DNA from: Leptolyngbyaceae cyanobacterium CSU_1_3
GTDB taxonomy: Bacteria; Cyanobacteriota; Cyanobacteriia; Leptolyngbyales; Leptolyngbyaceae
NCBI GenBank assembly: GCA_012034655.1
Contig: JAAUOZ010000042.1
Location: 1-35,676 of the forward strand
Direction: 5' to 3'
DNA: 35,676 bases
In this document: one piece after another, positions 1 to 8,234 of the stretch
Layout: each line of letters opens with the position of its first letter
Position numbering within the stretch: position 1 is the stretch's first letter
Program-made: the position numbers and the translations under genes
The notes under the pieces: model-generated
Databases searched by the model: none
What the model was told of the DNA's origin: nothing
Seen by the model: only the letters and a program-made list of their open reading frames with translations

Positions 1-362
1 TCGGCGTAAACGAATGGAGAGAAAGCAAACTGGCTGCCAGAAACCGCCTGCCTTTGAGTTTAGATGCCACCATCTGCCAGCAGCTAGATTCTCCTATGAC
101 CCTGGGCGACACGCTGCCAGACGCTCGCTATCAAGCCCTACAACACCTAGAAGAAGACCGCCAGCAGTTGCAGCGTGCTCTAAACCAGCTTGAAGATAAA
201 ACTCGTCAGGCGATCGAATTTTGTTTTCTCCATGACCTCTCTCGCAAAGAGGTCGCAGAACAAATTGGTGTCAGCCCCATGACGGTGACTCGTCGCATTC
301 ATCGCGGCATTCAGCAGATGGTTAGCTTGCTCCAGCCTCAAGTTTTACAGACTGATCCTTAA
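1..362 (+). CDS. sigF: RNA polymerase sigma factor, SigF-type, C-terminal part
   Basis: The reading frame is open from base 3, so the gene begins outside the window and only about 119 C-terminal residues are seen. The visible part matches the end of cyanobacterial group 3 sigma factors: an ESKLAARNRLPLSLD segment from the end of region 3, an acidic linker, then region 4 with a helix-turn-helix around LSRKEVAEQIGVSPMTVTRRIHRG, which contacts the -35 element. A TTG at 54 could be mistaken for a start, but the conserved sequence continues upstream of it. In this family SigF directs motility/pilus and stress genes; that role is family knowledge, not seen here. A strong hairpin terminator follows, and chlD converges from the other side. 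SigF is the best fit; another group 3 factor is possible. Confidence 0.85.
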   Translation, partial: GVNEWRESKLAARNRLPLSLDATICQQLDSPMTLGDTLPDARYQALQHLEEDRQQLQRALNQLEDKTRQAIEFCFLHDLSRKEVAEQIGVSPMTVTRRIHRGIQQMVSLLQPQVLQTDP

Positions 363-402
363 CTTTTTACTTCTAAGATAATTTGCCCATCATCTTCGGA
401 TC

Positions 403-436
403 TGCCGGATTGAGACTACTCAGTCCGGCATTTTCT
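403..436 (+). terminator. Rho-independent terminator after the sigma factor gene
   Basis: A 12-bp stem (403-414 with 419-430, one G-U pair) closes a four-base loop and is followed by TTTTCT. It lies 40 bases after the sigma factor stop and separates it from the convergent chlD. Confidence 0.8.
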
Positions 437-472
437 GTATTGCGTTCAACAGGCAAAACCCTAGTTGTTGAA

Positions 473-2533
473 CTACCTTGTTTTCATATCTGCGATCGCA
501 TTCCGAGTCATGGAAGCGATCGCCTGGTCATTCGCTTTGGGTAAGTGATAGTATTTGCCATTCGATTGTTTGGCTAACTCTTTGGCGAACCCAGTGGAGA
601 TAAATTTGTTTTCGGTGTCGATGACTAATAGCTGAAATCCGATCGTCCGAATTTTGGAGGCGATGTCGAGCAATTCAGCTTTGATGTCGGGTTTTTCGCC
701 TTCGGGGAGGGTTTCACCGAGCGATCGAGCTAGGGGCACGTTGCCCCGACCGTCAGTGATAGCCACAATCACAACCTGGCCAATATCACCCGACTGTTGA
801 GCATTGACCCCCACTCGAACGGCCTGCGTAAGACCGTGAGCCAGGGGAGATCCACCCCCGCAGGGCATTCGATCGAGGCGGCGTTTTGCAGCTTCAATCG
901 ATCGCGTGGGCGGCAACAACACCTCAGCCTGCTCGCCCCGAAAGGGGATGAGTGAAACTTGATCGCGATTTTGGTAAGCCTCGGTGAGCAACCGCAACAC
1001 CGCACCCTTGGCAGACTGCATTCGGTTTAGTGCCATTGAGCCAGAGGCATCGACGACGAAAACGATCAGTGCCCCTGCTTTGCGGGCGAGTCGTTTTTGG
1101 CGGATATCGCTCTCTTCGACGAAGACACGCTTGCGAGGGAGAGAGGGGGCGACAGATTGGGAGGCGGCTTGCTCGATCGATCTCTGGCGGCGAGATTTTT
1201 GGTAGGGGGCTGCCGATCGTAAGGTTGCATCTACCGCAATTCGGCGCACTTTGCCTTTGGGCAGCATCGGCTTGATGTAGCGGCCCCGATCGTCGGAGAA
1301 AATGATCGTTCGGCTACCAGATTTGCCTTGGCGAGTCGCCATTTGTGCAAAGTACAGCACTTCTGGGTCGAGAATTACGCCTTCTGGATCAAAGATAAAC
1401 TCTTCTGGAATGCTGGGCGGCTCTTGCGGTTCTTGATTTTCGTCCTTTTCTTCTTCGTCTTCCTGATCTGGGTCAGATTCGTCTTCGGGTTCGTCTTGAT
1501 TTTGAGGCGGCGGTGGCGGTGGCGGCGGATTTTCTTCGGGTGGAGTCTGGACGATCGTCGATCGTGGCACAATCACCAGTTCAACGGCACGGCGAAGATC
1601 TTCGGCATTTACTTCCGTGCGCCCCTCTAGAGCAGCATGAGCCTTAGCCACTCTCAGGGCAAACAACTCCGCCCGGTGTCCTTGTACGCCCCCTCGAATT
1701 GCTTCGTTGACTAAATAGTTAATTTGATCCGTAGAAATTCGGACATCTCTGAGCCATTCTCTCGCCAACAAAATTTGTGTCTTCAGCGAGTCTAGATCCT
1801 CACGATATTCTCTGAGAAACTCTTGGGGAGCATTGGCATATTGGGTCGCTTGATCGACCGCCTGCACCCGATCGTCTAACCCCAAAACCATGTCCGCAGA
1901 AAGGGCGATCGCGATCCGATCTAGTAAATGTTCTCTCAGTGATCCTTCTTCAGGATTATACGTAGCGATCAACAAGGGTTTACAAGGATGCTGAAAGCTG
2001 ATGCCTTCTCGCTCGATCTGGTTGCGTCCATCGGTGAGCGCCGTCAGCAAAAGATTTGAGATTTGGTCATCCAGCAGATTGATCTCGTCGATATAAAGCA
2101 CGCCGCGATTTGCTTCGGCCAATAGCCCTGGCTGAAAAACGGTTTCGCCCTGCCGAATCGATTGGCTCACATCGACTGAGCCAAGTAAGCGATCTTCCGT
2201 CGTCCCTAAGGGAATTTGCACAAAGGGCGCACGAATGATTTCGGTCGGCACATCGGCAAGATCGACCTGGCCAAACTGCTCTAGGGTTAGATCGTCCCAG
2301 TCTTGAGGGGCACTGGGGTCACAGTGGCTAATCGAATTTTGGACGACTTCGATCGGCGGCAACAGCGCATGAATCGCCCGTGCCATCACCGATTTAGCAG
2401 TGCCTCTGCGTCCGGCAATCACCACGCCGCCGAGGTTGGGATCGATCGCCGTCAACAGTAGAGCGAGCTTAATCGCTTCTTGACCGACGACTGCCGCCAA
2501 AGGAAACGCTGTAATCGGAGTATCTACGGGCAT
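473..2533 (-). CDS. chlD: Magnesium chelatase subunit D
   Basis: ChlD is the platform subunit of Mg-chelatase, which with ChlI and ChlH inserts Mg2+ into protoporphyrin IX at the first committed step of chlorophyll synthesis. The 686-residue length is normal. An N-terminal AAA+ domain carries GRRGTAKS (41-48) at the Walker A site and LYIDEIN (146-152) as Walker B. A proline-rich then strongly acidic linker spans about 330-375. The C-terminal von Willebrand A domain has the MIDAS signature DASGSM (495-500), [10 protein letters not shown] near 560 and AITDGRGN further on, which bind the metal used to contact ChlI. The gene converges on the sigma factor and lies 62 bases downstream of the MAPEG gene on the same strand, so co-transcription is possible. 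Confidence 0.96.
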   Translation of the reverse strand: MPVDTPITAFPLAAVVGQEAIKLALLLTAIDPNLGGVVIAGRRGTAKSVMARAIHALLPPIEVVQNSISHCDPSAPQDWDDLTLEQFGQVDLADVPTEIIRAPFVQIPLGTTEDRLLGSVDVSQSIRQGETVFQPGLLAEANRGVLYIDEINLLDDQISNLLLTALTDGRNQIEREGISFQHPCKPLLIATYNPEEGSLREHLLDRIAIALSADMVLGLDDRVQAVDQATQYANAPQEFLREYREDLDSLKTQILLAREWLRDVRISTDQINYLVNEAIRGGVQGHRAELFALRVAKAHAALEGRTEVNAEDLRRAVELVIVPRSTIVQTPPEENPPPPPPPPQNQDEPEDESDPDQEDEEEKDENQEPQEPPSIPEEFIFDPEGVILDPEVLYFAQMATRQGKSGSRTIIFSDDRGRYIKPMLPKGKVRRIAVDATLRSAAPYQKSRRQRSIEQAASQSVAPSLPRKRVFVEESDIRQKRLARKAGALIVFVVDASGSMALNRMQSAKGAVLRLLTEAYQNRDQVSLIPFRGEQAEVLLPPTRSIEAAKRRLDRMPCGGGSPLAHGLTQAVRVGVNAQQSGDIGQVVIVAITDGRGNVPLARSLGETLPEGEKPDIKAELLDIASKIRTIGFQLLVIDTENKFISTGFAKELAKQSNGKYYHLPKANDQAIASMTRNAIADMKTR

Positions 2534-2595
2534 GTGATCTGTTGAATAATGATCAGAAAATCAGCATATCAAGGTGCTGGCCCTGATGGAAGGCA

Positions 2596-3090
2596 TTAAA
2601 GCCCTTTAATCCCATAGTAAAGGCAGGCCAGACTTCCAGCGATGTAGACAAACCAGGTTCCAAAGAACCCGATCGCTCGCCCTGGTGAAGGGCCGTAGAT
2701 TTGAATGACTCCCCAAGCGTAGGCAATGCGGGCGACTGTCAAAGTTCCTCCAAGCGACCAGACCAGCCAGGGTGCTGCTTTCATCCACTCCAGCGCAATC
2801 AGGAAAAGTAGCGCGATCGGCACATACTCGGTGAAATTGGCATGGGCCCGAACTTTTCGCTGGAGCAGTCCATCGTCACTTGATTTGGATATAACCGTCT
2901 TCTGAGCGATCTGTTCAATGAATGCTGCCCATTGAGTGGGATTCTCTAAGTAATCGGGCTGAGTTGTCGCGTCTTCTTGAGATTCACCATGCCAAACTCT
3001 GGTGCGGATTCGCTCCATCACCACAATGTAGGAAAGTGCGATCGCAACCAACCCATTCAGACCAATAAAAAGGGTTGAAATCGGGATCAT
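2596..3090 (-). CDS. MAPEG family membrane protein
   Basis: This 164-residue membrane protein belongs to the MAPEG family (membrane-associated proteins in eicosanoid and glutathione metabolism). The family signature RAHANFTEYVP is at 81-91, and about four hydrophobic segments are visible (near 5-25, 90-105, 108-128, 140-160). Compared with compact bacterial YecN-like members it has an extra polar stretch of about 40 residues between the first membrane helix and the signature. Substrates of bacterial members are mostly unknown; a glutathione-dependent activity is inference only. Its ATG directly abuts the TAA of the upstream GIY-YIG gene, so the two are almost certainly translationally coupled. 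Confidence 0.85.
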   Translation of the reverse strand: MIPISTLFIGLNGLVAIALSYIVVMERIRTRVWHGESQEDATTQPDYLENPTQWAAFIEQIAQKTVISKSSDDGLLQRKVRAHANFTEYVPIALLFLIALEWMKAAPWLVWSLGGTLTVARIAYAWGVIQIYGPSPGRAIGFFGTWFVYIAGSLACLYYGIKGL

Positions 3091-3735
3091 TTAGGACACC
3101 TCCCCAGATTGAGATTGCTGGATCACTCCGCTCCAATCGTCATTGTGGACGGCAGATTCTAGTTTTTGGCGACGATCGGCTTCGGTTTCGGTGAGGTTGG
3201 TTTCTTTGCTGAGATCTTGATCTGCCATCGCTTTACGAAGCTTGAGTTTCTTCTCTTCGTAGGCTTCGCGATCGGCGGCGGTCATGGCGAGTTTGGCGGA
3301 TTCTCCGACGGTGGCGGCCCAGCCATCTGCCTGATTGCCAAGGGGAAGGCTGCCCGATTCAGCGATCCAAGCGTCTCGCAGTTGCTCCATTTCTTCGCGC
3401 TTCGGAAATTTGAAGGTTTTGAGCCGTAGAAAGGTACAGTTTTTTTCCCCTACTTGCGTGATATGACCGTTGAGAGACAGCAGCACATTGCGAGAATAAC
3501 CGACATATTGGAGGGTGCGATCGTCATCAAACACTGCATACACGCCTGCGATTTTAGAATTTGCTGCCTGAAGCGACCAGTCGGCGATCGTCATGATTTC
3601 GTCGCCCTGGCTTTGGAGATTGGCGGCACGGGTGGCTGAGTGCTCGTCGTCGGAGCCGTAGAGAAAACTATGAAGCCCCTGGTGCGCTTGAGGCACGTTC
3701 TGATGTTCGAGGGCGATGGGGTGTTCAGTTTCCAT
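3091..3735 (-). CDS. GIY-YIG nuclease family protein
   Basis: This 214-residue protein has a GIY-YIG-like core: GVY at 64-66 stands for GIY and YVG at 78-80 for YIG, followed by Arg82 at the position of the catalytic arginine (YVGYSRN). Such stand-alone proteins are common in cyanobacteria and usually end in a charged helical tail, here about 150-205. The family makes single-metal phosphodiester cuts, but activity of this branch has not been established to my knowledge. The first 45 residues are low in conservation, and Met48 (MTIADWSLQ) is an alternative start. The stop codon touches the ATG of the downstream MAPEG gene. Confidence 0.75.
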   Translation of the reverse strand: METEHPIALEHQNVPQAHQGLHSFLYGSDDEHSATRAANLQSQGDEIMTIADWSLQAANSKIAGVYAVFDDDRTLQYVGYSRNVLLSLNGHITQVGEKNCTFLRLKTFKFPKREEMEQLRDAWIAESGSLPLGNQADGWAATVGESAKLAMTAADREAYEEKKLKLRKAMADQDLSKETNLTETEADRRQKLESAVHNDDWSGVIQQSQSGEVS

Positions 3736-3863
3736 AGATTTGCGCTCTAGTCAAGTGTCTTCCTATTCTCCAACATGGTGAGGTTAAAGAACGGCGACTA
3801 CAGCTATTGCGATCGTCTAAAAATGTCGTAAACTTTTGTTAATAACTACTCATAATTCCTCAT

Positions 3864-4304
3864 ATGGCAGACCCTATTGGATTTGGTAAGCCCAAGCCGC
3901 AGCAAAAGAAATCAGCCACAAAGGGCGCAGCAAAACGGGCTGAAGCCTCGCAACTCTATGACCAATTCAAAAACGAGGGAACCCCAGAGTATGAGATCTA
4001 CATTCGCATTGAGGGCAAAAAAAGCTGGTTTCCGGTAGGAGCGATCGCCGTCAAGCGCACCAACCAAATTCACGCCGCTATTTTCGACAACGAAGAAGAG
4101 TTGCAGAAAGGAGCATTTCGTCTGTTCCCAATTCTCAAAAAGAGCCAGAATCAGTTGGAATATGGCTATCGGCTAAAAGAATTTAAAGACGATGAGATCG
4201 AGTTGGCGGTGCGTCCCTCTAAGGGGCAGCAAGCAGGGATTGGGTTACAGAATGCGCTGTCAATGGTCGGCGATCGGGTCTCTTCGCTGTTCAAAGGCAA
4301 GTAA
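3864..4304 (+). CDS. HHL1-like protein
   Basis: A 146-residue soluble protein with a basic N-terminus (FGKPKPQQKKSATKGAAKRA) followed by a compact domain containing PEYEIYIRIEGKKSWFPVGAIAV and RLFPILKKSQNQLEYGYRLKEF. This pattern matches the family shared by cyanobacteria and chloroplasts named after plant HHL1 (hypersensitive to high light 1), which associates with photosystem II and its repair factors. The family assignment is from memory of its conserved core; a photosystem role here is inference. It is a single gene in its own orientation, with an AT-rich upstream region and a dispersed repeat starting just after the stop codon. Confidence 0.65.
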   Translation: MADPIGFGKPKPQQKKSATKGAAKRAEASQLYDQFKNEGTPEYEIYIRIEGKKSWFPVGAIAVKRTNQIHAAIFDNEEELQKGAFRLFPILKKSQNQLEYGYRLKEFKDDEIELAVRPSKGQQAGIGLQNALSMVGDRVSSLFKGK

Positions 4305-4309
4305 TTTAG

Positions 4310-4388
4310 CTGGTTGACTGACAAATCTTCCCCCTCATCCCCCAACCCCTTCTCGCGCAAGGGTTAGAAGGGGGGCTGGGGTGAGGGC
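4310..4388. repeat. Dispersed palindromic repeat (GGTTGACTGACAAA type)
   Basis: The element starts six bases after the HHL1-like stop with CTGGTTGACTGACAAA, a 16-mer repeated exactly at 13261-13276 behind the ATPase gene. It continues with a long imperfect hairpin whose arms (about 4331-4352 and 4367-4387) read as CCCCTCATCCCCCAACCCC and its near complement. It resembles the C-rich/G-rich intergenic palindromes scattered in many cyanobacterial genomes. Confidence 0.7.
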
Positions 4389-4454
4389 AAGACAACCTTG
4401 CAGTGGACGGAATGATTAAATCCACGTTCCTTAGGATTGTGGATTCAATAACCT

Positions 4455-4502
4455 GTGGTGCGGGTGTCTCACCCGTTCGGACAGGCAAGATGCCCGTCCC
4501 AC
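4455..4502. repeat. Double-hairpin intergenic repeat
   Basis: Two adjacent small hairpins are visible: CGGGTG-tct-CACCCG (4461-4475) and GGACaGGCA-aga-TGCCcGTCC (4479-4499). The sequence resembles a repeat seen in gaps of many cyanobacterial genomes (family knowledge). It may also act as a terminator for the flanking converging genes, although no T-run follows it. Confidence 0.5.
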
Positions 4503-4531
4503 AAGAATTGCAGTTTATCCTTAGTTAGCGG

Positions 4532-5587
4532 CTAGATCCAGGGATCATCGTCTTCAAGAAGGTCTGTGGACTCTAAAGCCTTGGGAGAATCTGTAGATGA
4601 GATCAGTTTTTGGTGGTCTACGGGTTTGGCGGTGATGTCGATCGTCGGTTCTACAAAGTCGTCATCGTCCCAGTCGTCGAAGGGTTCGGCTTGGGCGGCG
4701 GCTTTTTTGACGATTTCGTGATCTGGCTGCACTTCGACGGCTTTTTCGATGGGTTCACTGAAGTCGTCGTCCCAATCGTCAAAGGGGTCAGGTTCAGAGG
4801 GGCGAGGTTCAACAGAGATAGGTCGCTCTGATCTAGAATTAGCCTCAAATCTAGGATCGATATCGTCCCAAATTTCAGCGACTTCATGGGTTTTTTCTTT
4901 GACTTGTTCAACAAAAACGTATCCGGTTTCTTTCGCCTGTTCTGCCAAAATTTCGGCTTTTTCTCTGAGTTGCTCATTGAGAATTTGTGCTCTTTCTTTA
5001 GCCTGCTGAAAGACCGATCGCACTTCTTTTGTCACCTGAGTTTTTTCTTCTTTGAGAAAGTCGGCGGCTTTGTAAAGCTTTTCCTGAAGGCCTTCTCGAT
5101 AGATAGCGAACGATCGAATGGCCGCTTCTGACACTAGAACTCGGCGATTCCCTAAACTCAAAATATAGTTTGGTGGCAATAGATAAATGCTTCCAGTCAT
5201 GCCACTCGAAATAAACAGATAATGCTCAATTTCACCCGTTTCTAAATCAAACAGATAGTCGATGATTTTGCCAGATTTGCTGCCTGCATCAGTCCACACT
5301 TCGCAGTTGACGAGCGATTCTAATTGCCGAACTTTTTCGACATCAGTATCGACGGGTTTAGAGTTCACCAAAACACCATTCGCCCCGATCGTTTCTAACT
5401 GGTCTAAATTAAAGGCTGTTTTTTTGCGTCCGAGTAAACCCGACTTGCAGATGAATCCTAAAACACGGTGAACTTTGGGATACATCCACAGCACTTCAAT
5501 CTGTCCGAGTTCTTGCAGCGATCGGCGATCGAGGACAAACTGATTCAATAAATCACTCTGCTTGACAATCTCTGGCGGCTCTGACAT
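4532..5587 (-). CDS. PRC-barrel domain protein with coiled coil and acidic tail
   Basis: The 351 residues divide into three parts. Two PRC-barrel-like domains span about 8-78 and 86-157 (the second with SKSGKIIDYLFDLETGEIEHYLF). A lysine/glutamate-rich amphipathic helix follows at about 165-240, with LEA-like repeats such as REKAEILAEQAKE. The acidic tail carries PFDDWDDDF (268-276), PFDDWDDDDF (302-311) and a terminal DDDPWI (346-351). PRC barrels occur in the photosynthetic reaction centre H subunit and RimM, and mediate protein or RNA contacts. The function of this cyanobacterial form is unknown; the repeated Trp-in-acid motifs suggest docking peptides (inference). It is divergent from rplU-rpmA. 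Confidence 0.8.
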   Translation of the reverse strand: MSEPPEIVKQSDLLNQFVLDRRSLQELGQIEVLWMYPKVHRVLGFICKSGLLGRKKTAFNLDQLETIGANGVLVNSKPVDTDVEKVRQLESLVNCEVWTDAGSKSGKIIDYLFDLETGEIEHYLFISSGMTGSIYLLPPNYILSLGNRRVLVSEAAIRSFAIYREGLQEKLYKAADFLKEEKTQVTKEVRSVFQQAKERAQILNEQLREKAEILAEQAKETGYVFVEQVKEKTHEVAEIWDDIDPRFEANSRSERPISVEPRPSEPDPFDDWDDDFSEPIEKAVEVQPDHEIVKKAAAQAEPFDDWDDDDFVEPTIDITAKPVDHQKLISSTDSPKALESTDLLEDDDPWI

Positions 5588-5654
5588 AAACTCTCAAACG
5601 CTATAGCGACTTTGATTTGGCGGCTTTATATTTATTGTATCGCTTCAATCTTAG

Positions 5655-5684
5655 TTGACAGAATCGACCTTAATTCGGCAAAAT
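5655..5684 (+). promoter_or_regulatory. Likely promoter of rplU-rpmA
   Basis: A consensus -35 TTGACA (5655-5660) lies 18 bases before CAAAAT (5679-5684), which matches four of six -10 positions. This would give an rplU leader of about 85 bases, including a small hairpin AGCGG-ttttt-CCGCT at 5732-5746. Read by eye; there is no transcript evidence. Confidence 0.5.
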
Positions 5685-5776
5685 GATAGACTGGCTGTTC
5701 ATTCCTGCTCGGATCAGGTCGGACACTCAAAAGCGGTTTTTCCGCTACCTGTACGGCAACCTTTAGGGCAATACTC

Positions 5777-6130
5777 ATGGCTTACGCAATTATTGAAGCA
5801 GGCGGCAAACAGATGCGCGTCGAACCTGGTCGGTTCTATGATGTCGATCGCGTCGTCAACGAAGTCGATTCTCAACTCACGATCGACAAGGTTCTTTTTG
5901 TCAGAAACGAGGGCGAAATCAGTGTCGGTCAGCCGTTAGTGGCGGGTGCGACGATCGAAGCAACGGTGATGAGACACTTCCGAGGTCGCAAAATCATCGT
6001 CTACAAGATGCAGCCCAAAAAGAAAACCCGTAAAAAGCAAGGGCATCGTCAAGAATTAACTCGCTTGATGATTGACTCGATCAGCATTGACGGCACAGCG
6101 ATCGACTCCAAAGAGCAACCCAGAGGCTAA
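5777..6130 (+). CDS. rplU: Large ribosomal subunit protein bL21
   Basis: This 117-residue protein is bL21, which binds 23S rRNA in the large subunit. It shows the family start [12 protein letters not shown], the central [15 protein letters not shown] segment and the basic [20 protein letters not shown] loop, followed by [10 protein letters not shown]. The C-terminal extension is typical of cyanobacteria. rpmA follows 61 bases downstream, the usual bacterial rplU-rpmA operon. The promoter and leader lie in the 189-base gap shared with the divergent PRC-barrel gene. Confidence 0.98.
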   Translation: MAYAIIEAGGKQMRVEPGRFYDVDRVVNEVDSQLTIDKVLFVRNEGEISVGQPLVAGATIEATVMRHFRGRKIIVYKMQPKKKTRKKQGHRQELTRLMIDSISIDGTAIDSKEQPRG

Positions 6131-6191
6131 ACGCTCAAAATGGTCTGGTTGCTCAAACACCCTTAAAACTACATGAATTGTTGAGGAAATT

Positions 6192-6458
6192 ATGGCTCAC
6201 AAGAAAGGTACAGGCAGTACACGCAACGGTCGCGATTCTAATGCTCAACGTTTGGGTGTCAAGCGTTATGGCGGCCAGGTTGTCAAGGCGGGCAACATCT
6301 TGGTGCGTCAACGTGGCACAAAGATTCACCCTGGCAACAATGTTGGTCGGGGCAGCGACGACACTCTTTTTTCGCTGATTGGCGGCATCGTGACCTTCGA
6401 GCCTTACGTTAAAGGGCGCAAAAAGGTCAGCGTTTACCCCGTTCCGACGGAAGCCTAA
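6192..6458 (+). CDS. rpmA: Large ribosomal subunit protein bL27
   Basis: This 88-residue protein is bL27, whose N-terminal tail reaches the peptidyl-transferase centre. It starts [16 protein letters not shown] and contains [22 protein letters not shown], both family hallmarks. GAGGAA lies four bases before the ATG. There is no N-terminal cleavage extension of the Firmicute type. It is the second gene of the rplU operon, and a hairpin terminator follows about 215 bases later. Confidence 0.98.
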   Translation: MAHKKGTGSTRNGRDSNAQRLGVKRYGGQVVKAGNILVRQRGTKIHPGNNVGRGSDDTLFSLIGGIVTFEPYVKGRKKVSVYPVPTEA

Positions 6459-6533
6459 TCATTTCTATCAAGGTTTTTTGAGGGGTCGAATATCTCAAGG
6501 GATCTGCGAGGTAATCATGTACCACTAGCCAGG

Positions 6534-6582
6534 TTTCGACTACGCTCAACCTTCGACGGTTGAAGGTTGAGCGTAGTCGAAA
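6534..6582. repeat. Perfect 21-bp inverted repeat, dispersed family
   Basis: The arms 6534-6554 and 6562-6582 are exact reverse complements around a seven-base centre. The right arm recurs with one change at 28088-28108, so this is a dispersed family (core TCGACTACGCTCAACC). Similar motifs are common in the gaps of many bacterial genomes. It lies in the 407-base gap between rpmA and the Lin0512 gene. Confidence 0.8.
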
Positions 6583-6672
6583 AACCATTCACTGGTGTTT
6601 TATTTTCATCCAAACCCCTAAAAATAATCCCTAGTCCATTCCCTATCCATTGATGATAGGGGGTGACTGATG

Positions 6673-6708
6673 GAGGGTGCGATCGAGATCGTGCCCTCTT
6701 TATTTTTG
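6673..6708 (+). terminator. Likely terminator of the rplU-rpmA operon
   Basis: GAGGGTGCGATC (6673-6684) pairs with GATCGTGCCCTC (6687-6698) through two G-U pairs and is followed by TTTATTTTT. The distance from the rpmA stop is about 215 bases, longer than usual because the palindrome at 6534-6582 lies between. Confidence 0.65.
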
Positions 6709-6834
6709 AAATTGTTTATTTTTGAGTTGTTTGTTTTTGAAATTGTTTATTTTTGAAGTTGTTTATTTTGAGTTGTTTGGTTTTGAAGTTGTTTATTTTT
6801 GAAATTGTTTGGTTTTGAAGTTGATTTGTTCTGA
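6708..6834. repeat. AT-rich tandem repeat, about 8 copies of 15-16 bp
   Basis: Eight imperfect units follow the pattern GAARTTGTTTRTTTTT, with lengths of 15 or 16 bases. The array runs from the terminator to about 30 bases before the Lin0512 start codon, so it forms the upstream region or leader of that gene. Unit drift (ATT/GTT, TAT/TGG) suggests slippage followed by mutation. Confidence 0.85.
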
Positions 6835-6865
6835 AGCTAATTTCGCCAGCAAAAATGAGGAAGCT

Positions 6866-7234
6866 ATGGTTCAAAAACGCCTGATCATCGAGATGGGGAT
6901 GGGAGTCGATCAACATGGTCAAGAACCGACGGTGGCAGCGGCGCGGGCAGTCAGAAATGCGATCGCTCACAATGCGCTGCCGGGTGTATGGGAGGTTGCA
7001 GGCTTGAGCCATCCCGACCAAATGATCGTCGAGGTGCAAATTGCTGTGCCCTATCCAGAGCAGGTTCGAGAAGCTGAAGTGCTCTCAGTGTTGCCGTTTG
7101 GGCGCAAAACGCTAAAGATCGAAGCAGGCGGAATGATTGTGCAAGGGCGAGCGATCGCAGAATTGAACGACAAAAATGATGAAATGCTGGTAGCGATCGC
7201 GTCGGTGACGGTGCTGATTGAAGATGAGGGATAA
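6866..7234 (+). CDS. Lin0512 family protein
   Basis: The 122-residue protein matches the Lin0512 family: MVQKRLIIEMGMGVDQHGQEPTVAAARAVRNAIAHN at the N-terminus and LPFGRKTLKIEAGGMIVQGRA in the second half. The family is small, of unknown function, and scattered in Firmicutes, cyanobacteria and plants. I chose ATG 6866 because GAGGAAG lies just upstream and conservation starts there; an in-frame ATG at 6809 would fall inside the tandem repeat. The RluA-like gene follows 33 bases later. Confidence 0.8.
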   Translation: MVQKRLIIEMGMGVDQHGQEPTVAAARAVRNAIAHNALPGVWEVAGLSHPDQMIVEVQIAVPYPEQVREAEVLSVLPFGRKTLKIEAGGMIVQGRAIAELNDKNDEMLVAIASVTVLIEDEG

Positions 7235-7267
7235 AGGTAAAATACTCTAGAGTGGATACTTTTAGGA

Positions 7268-8191
7268 ATGGGAGTGAATCAAGGTTGGGTTTATCAAGAA
7301 CAAGTTGCTTGGAGTGGGAATGGAATCACTATTTTAGATTATTACACCACGCGGCATAGGCATTCTTCGCGGGAGGAGTGGCGCGATCGTATCCAATCTG
7401 GACTCATTTTTGTTAATGCAAACCTGATTACTGACTGCAACATTAGCCTCACATCAGGGCAAATCTTGACCTATCATCGTCCGCCCTGGTCTGAGCCAGA
7501 TGTACCCTTCGATGTGGATGTTTTATATGAAGATCAAGATCTGCTAATTTTACACAAACCATCGGGGCTGCCTGTTTTACCGGGGGGCGGTTTTTTAGAA
7601 AACACGGTTTGGGGTTGGCTGAGACAGCATTATTCTACGCCGCCAACTGCTCTACATAGGTTGGGGCGAGGCACATCTGGCATTTTGCTGCTAGCAAAAA
7701 CTGATATGGCTAGGTCAAAGCTATCCCACGATTTTCGCAAGGGTCAGATTTGTAAGCTCTATCGCGCTCTGGCAACGGGTAATGAGATGCCCGATCGCTT
7801 CACCGTTACCCAGGCGATCGACAAAGTTTCCCATCCCACTCTGGGCTATCTTTATGCCGCCTCAGACCTTGGCAAGTCGGCGATCAGCCATTGTCGAGTC
7901 ATGCAGCGCGATCGCATCCCCGGTGCAAGCTTGTTAGAAGTGACAATTCCGACGGGTAGACCGCATCAGATTCGCATTCATCTAGCGGCGGCGGGGCATC
8001 CGCTTTGGGGCGATCCGCTCTACGCCGTGGGCGGCGGTTTGCTTGACCAAAACGCCTTGCCCGGAGACTGCGGCTACTTTCTCCATGCTTACCAACTCAG
8101 GTTTATTCATCCCGCAACGGCGATCGAACGAGTGATTGTTGCCCAACCTCCAGCATTGCTGACTGACAGAAAGAGCGATCGCTTAGACTGA
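7268..8191 (+). CDS. RluA-like pseudouridine synthase homologue lacking the catalytic Asp
   Basis: This 307-residue protein has an S4-like N-terminal region (about 18-70) and an RluA-type synthase fold: DLLILHKPSGLPVLPG (91-106), the motif-II segment HRLGRGTSGILLLAKT (130-145) and GRPHQIRIHLAAAGHPLWGDPLY near 237-260. RluA enzymes isomerise uridine in rRNA or tRNA using the Asp of HRLDxxTSG; here that position (133) is Gly. Plant organellar RluA homologues with HRLGRGTSG are known to me, so the change is probably a lineage trait. It could be a non-catalytic RNA-binding protein or use another residue. It sits between Lin0512 and DUF2808 with short gaps. Confidence 0.85.
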   Translation: MGVNQGWVYQEQVAWSGNGITILDYYTTRHRHSSREEWRDRIQSGLIFVNANLITDCNISLTSGQILTYHRPPWSEPDVPFDVDVLYEDQDLLILHKPSGLPVLPGGGFLENTVWGWLRQHYSTPPTALHRLGRGTSGILLLAKTDMARSKLSHDFRKGQICKLYRALATGNEMPDRFTVTQAIDKVSHPTLGYLYAASDLGKSAISHCRVMQRDRIPGASLLEVTIPTGRPHQIRIHLAAAGHPLWGDPLYAVGGGLLDQNALPGDCGYFLHAYQLRFIHPATAIERVIVAQPPALLTDRKSDRLD

Positions 8192-8234
8192 AAATATCAA
8201 GCGTCGAAACCTACGATCGCCCCCTGCAAAACTC

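Noticed and set aside
1328..1630. Plus-strand ORF rich in F, W and R inside chlD
   Set aside because: It is the antisense of the ChlD acidic/proline linker; composition is an artefact of that repeat-like coding sequence.
6716..7039. Minus-strand ORF with Asn/Lys/Gln repeats
   Set aside because: It is the complement of the AT-rich tandem array and of the Lin0512 coding start.
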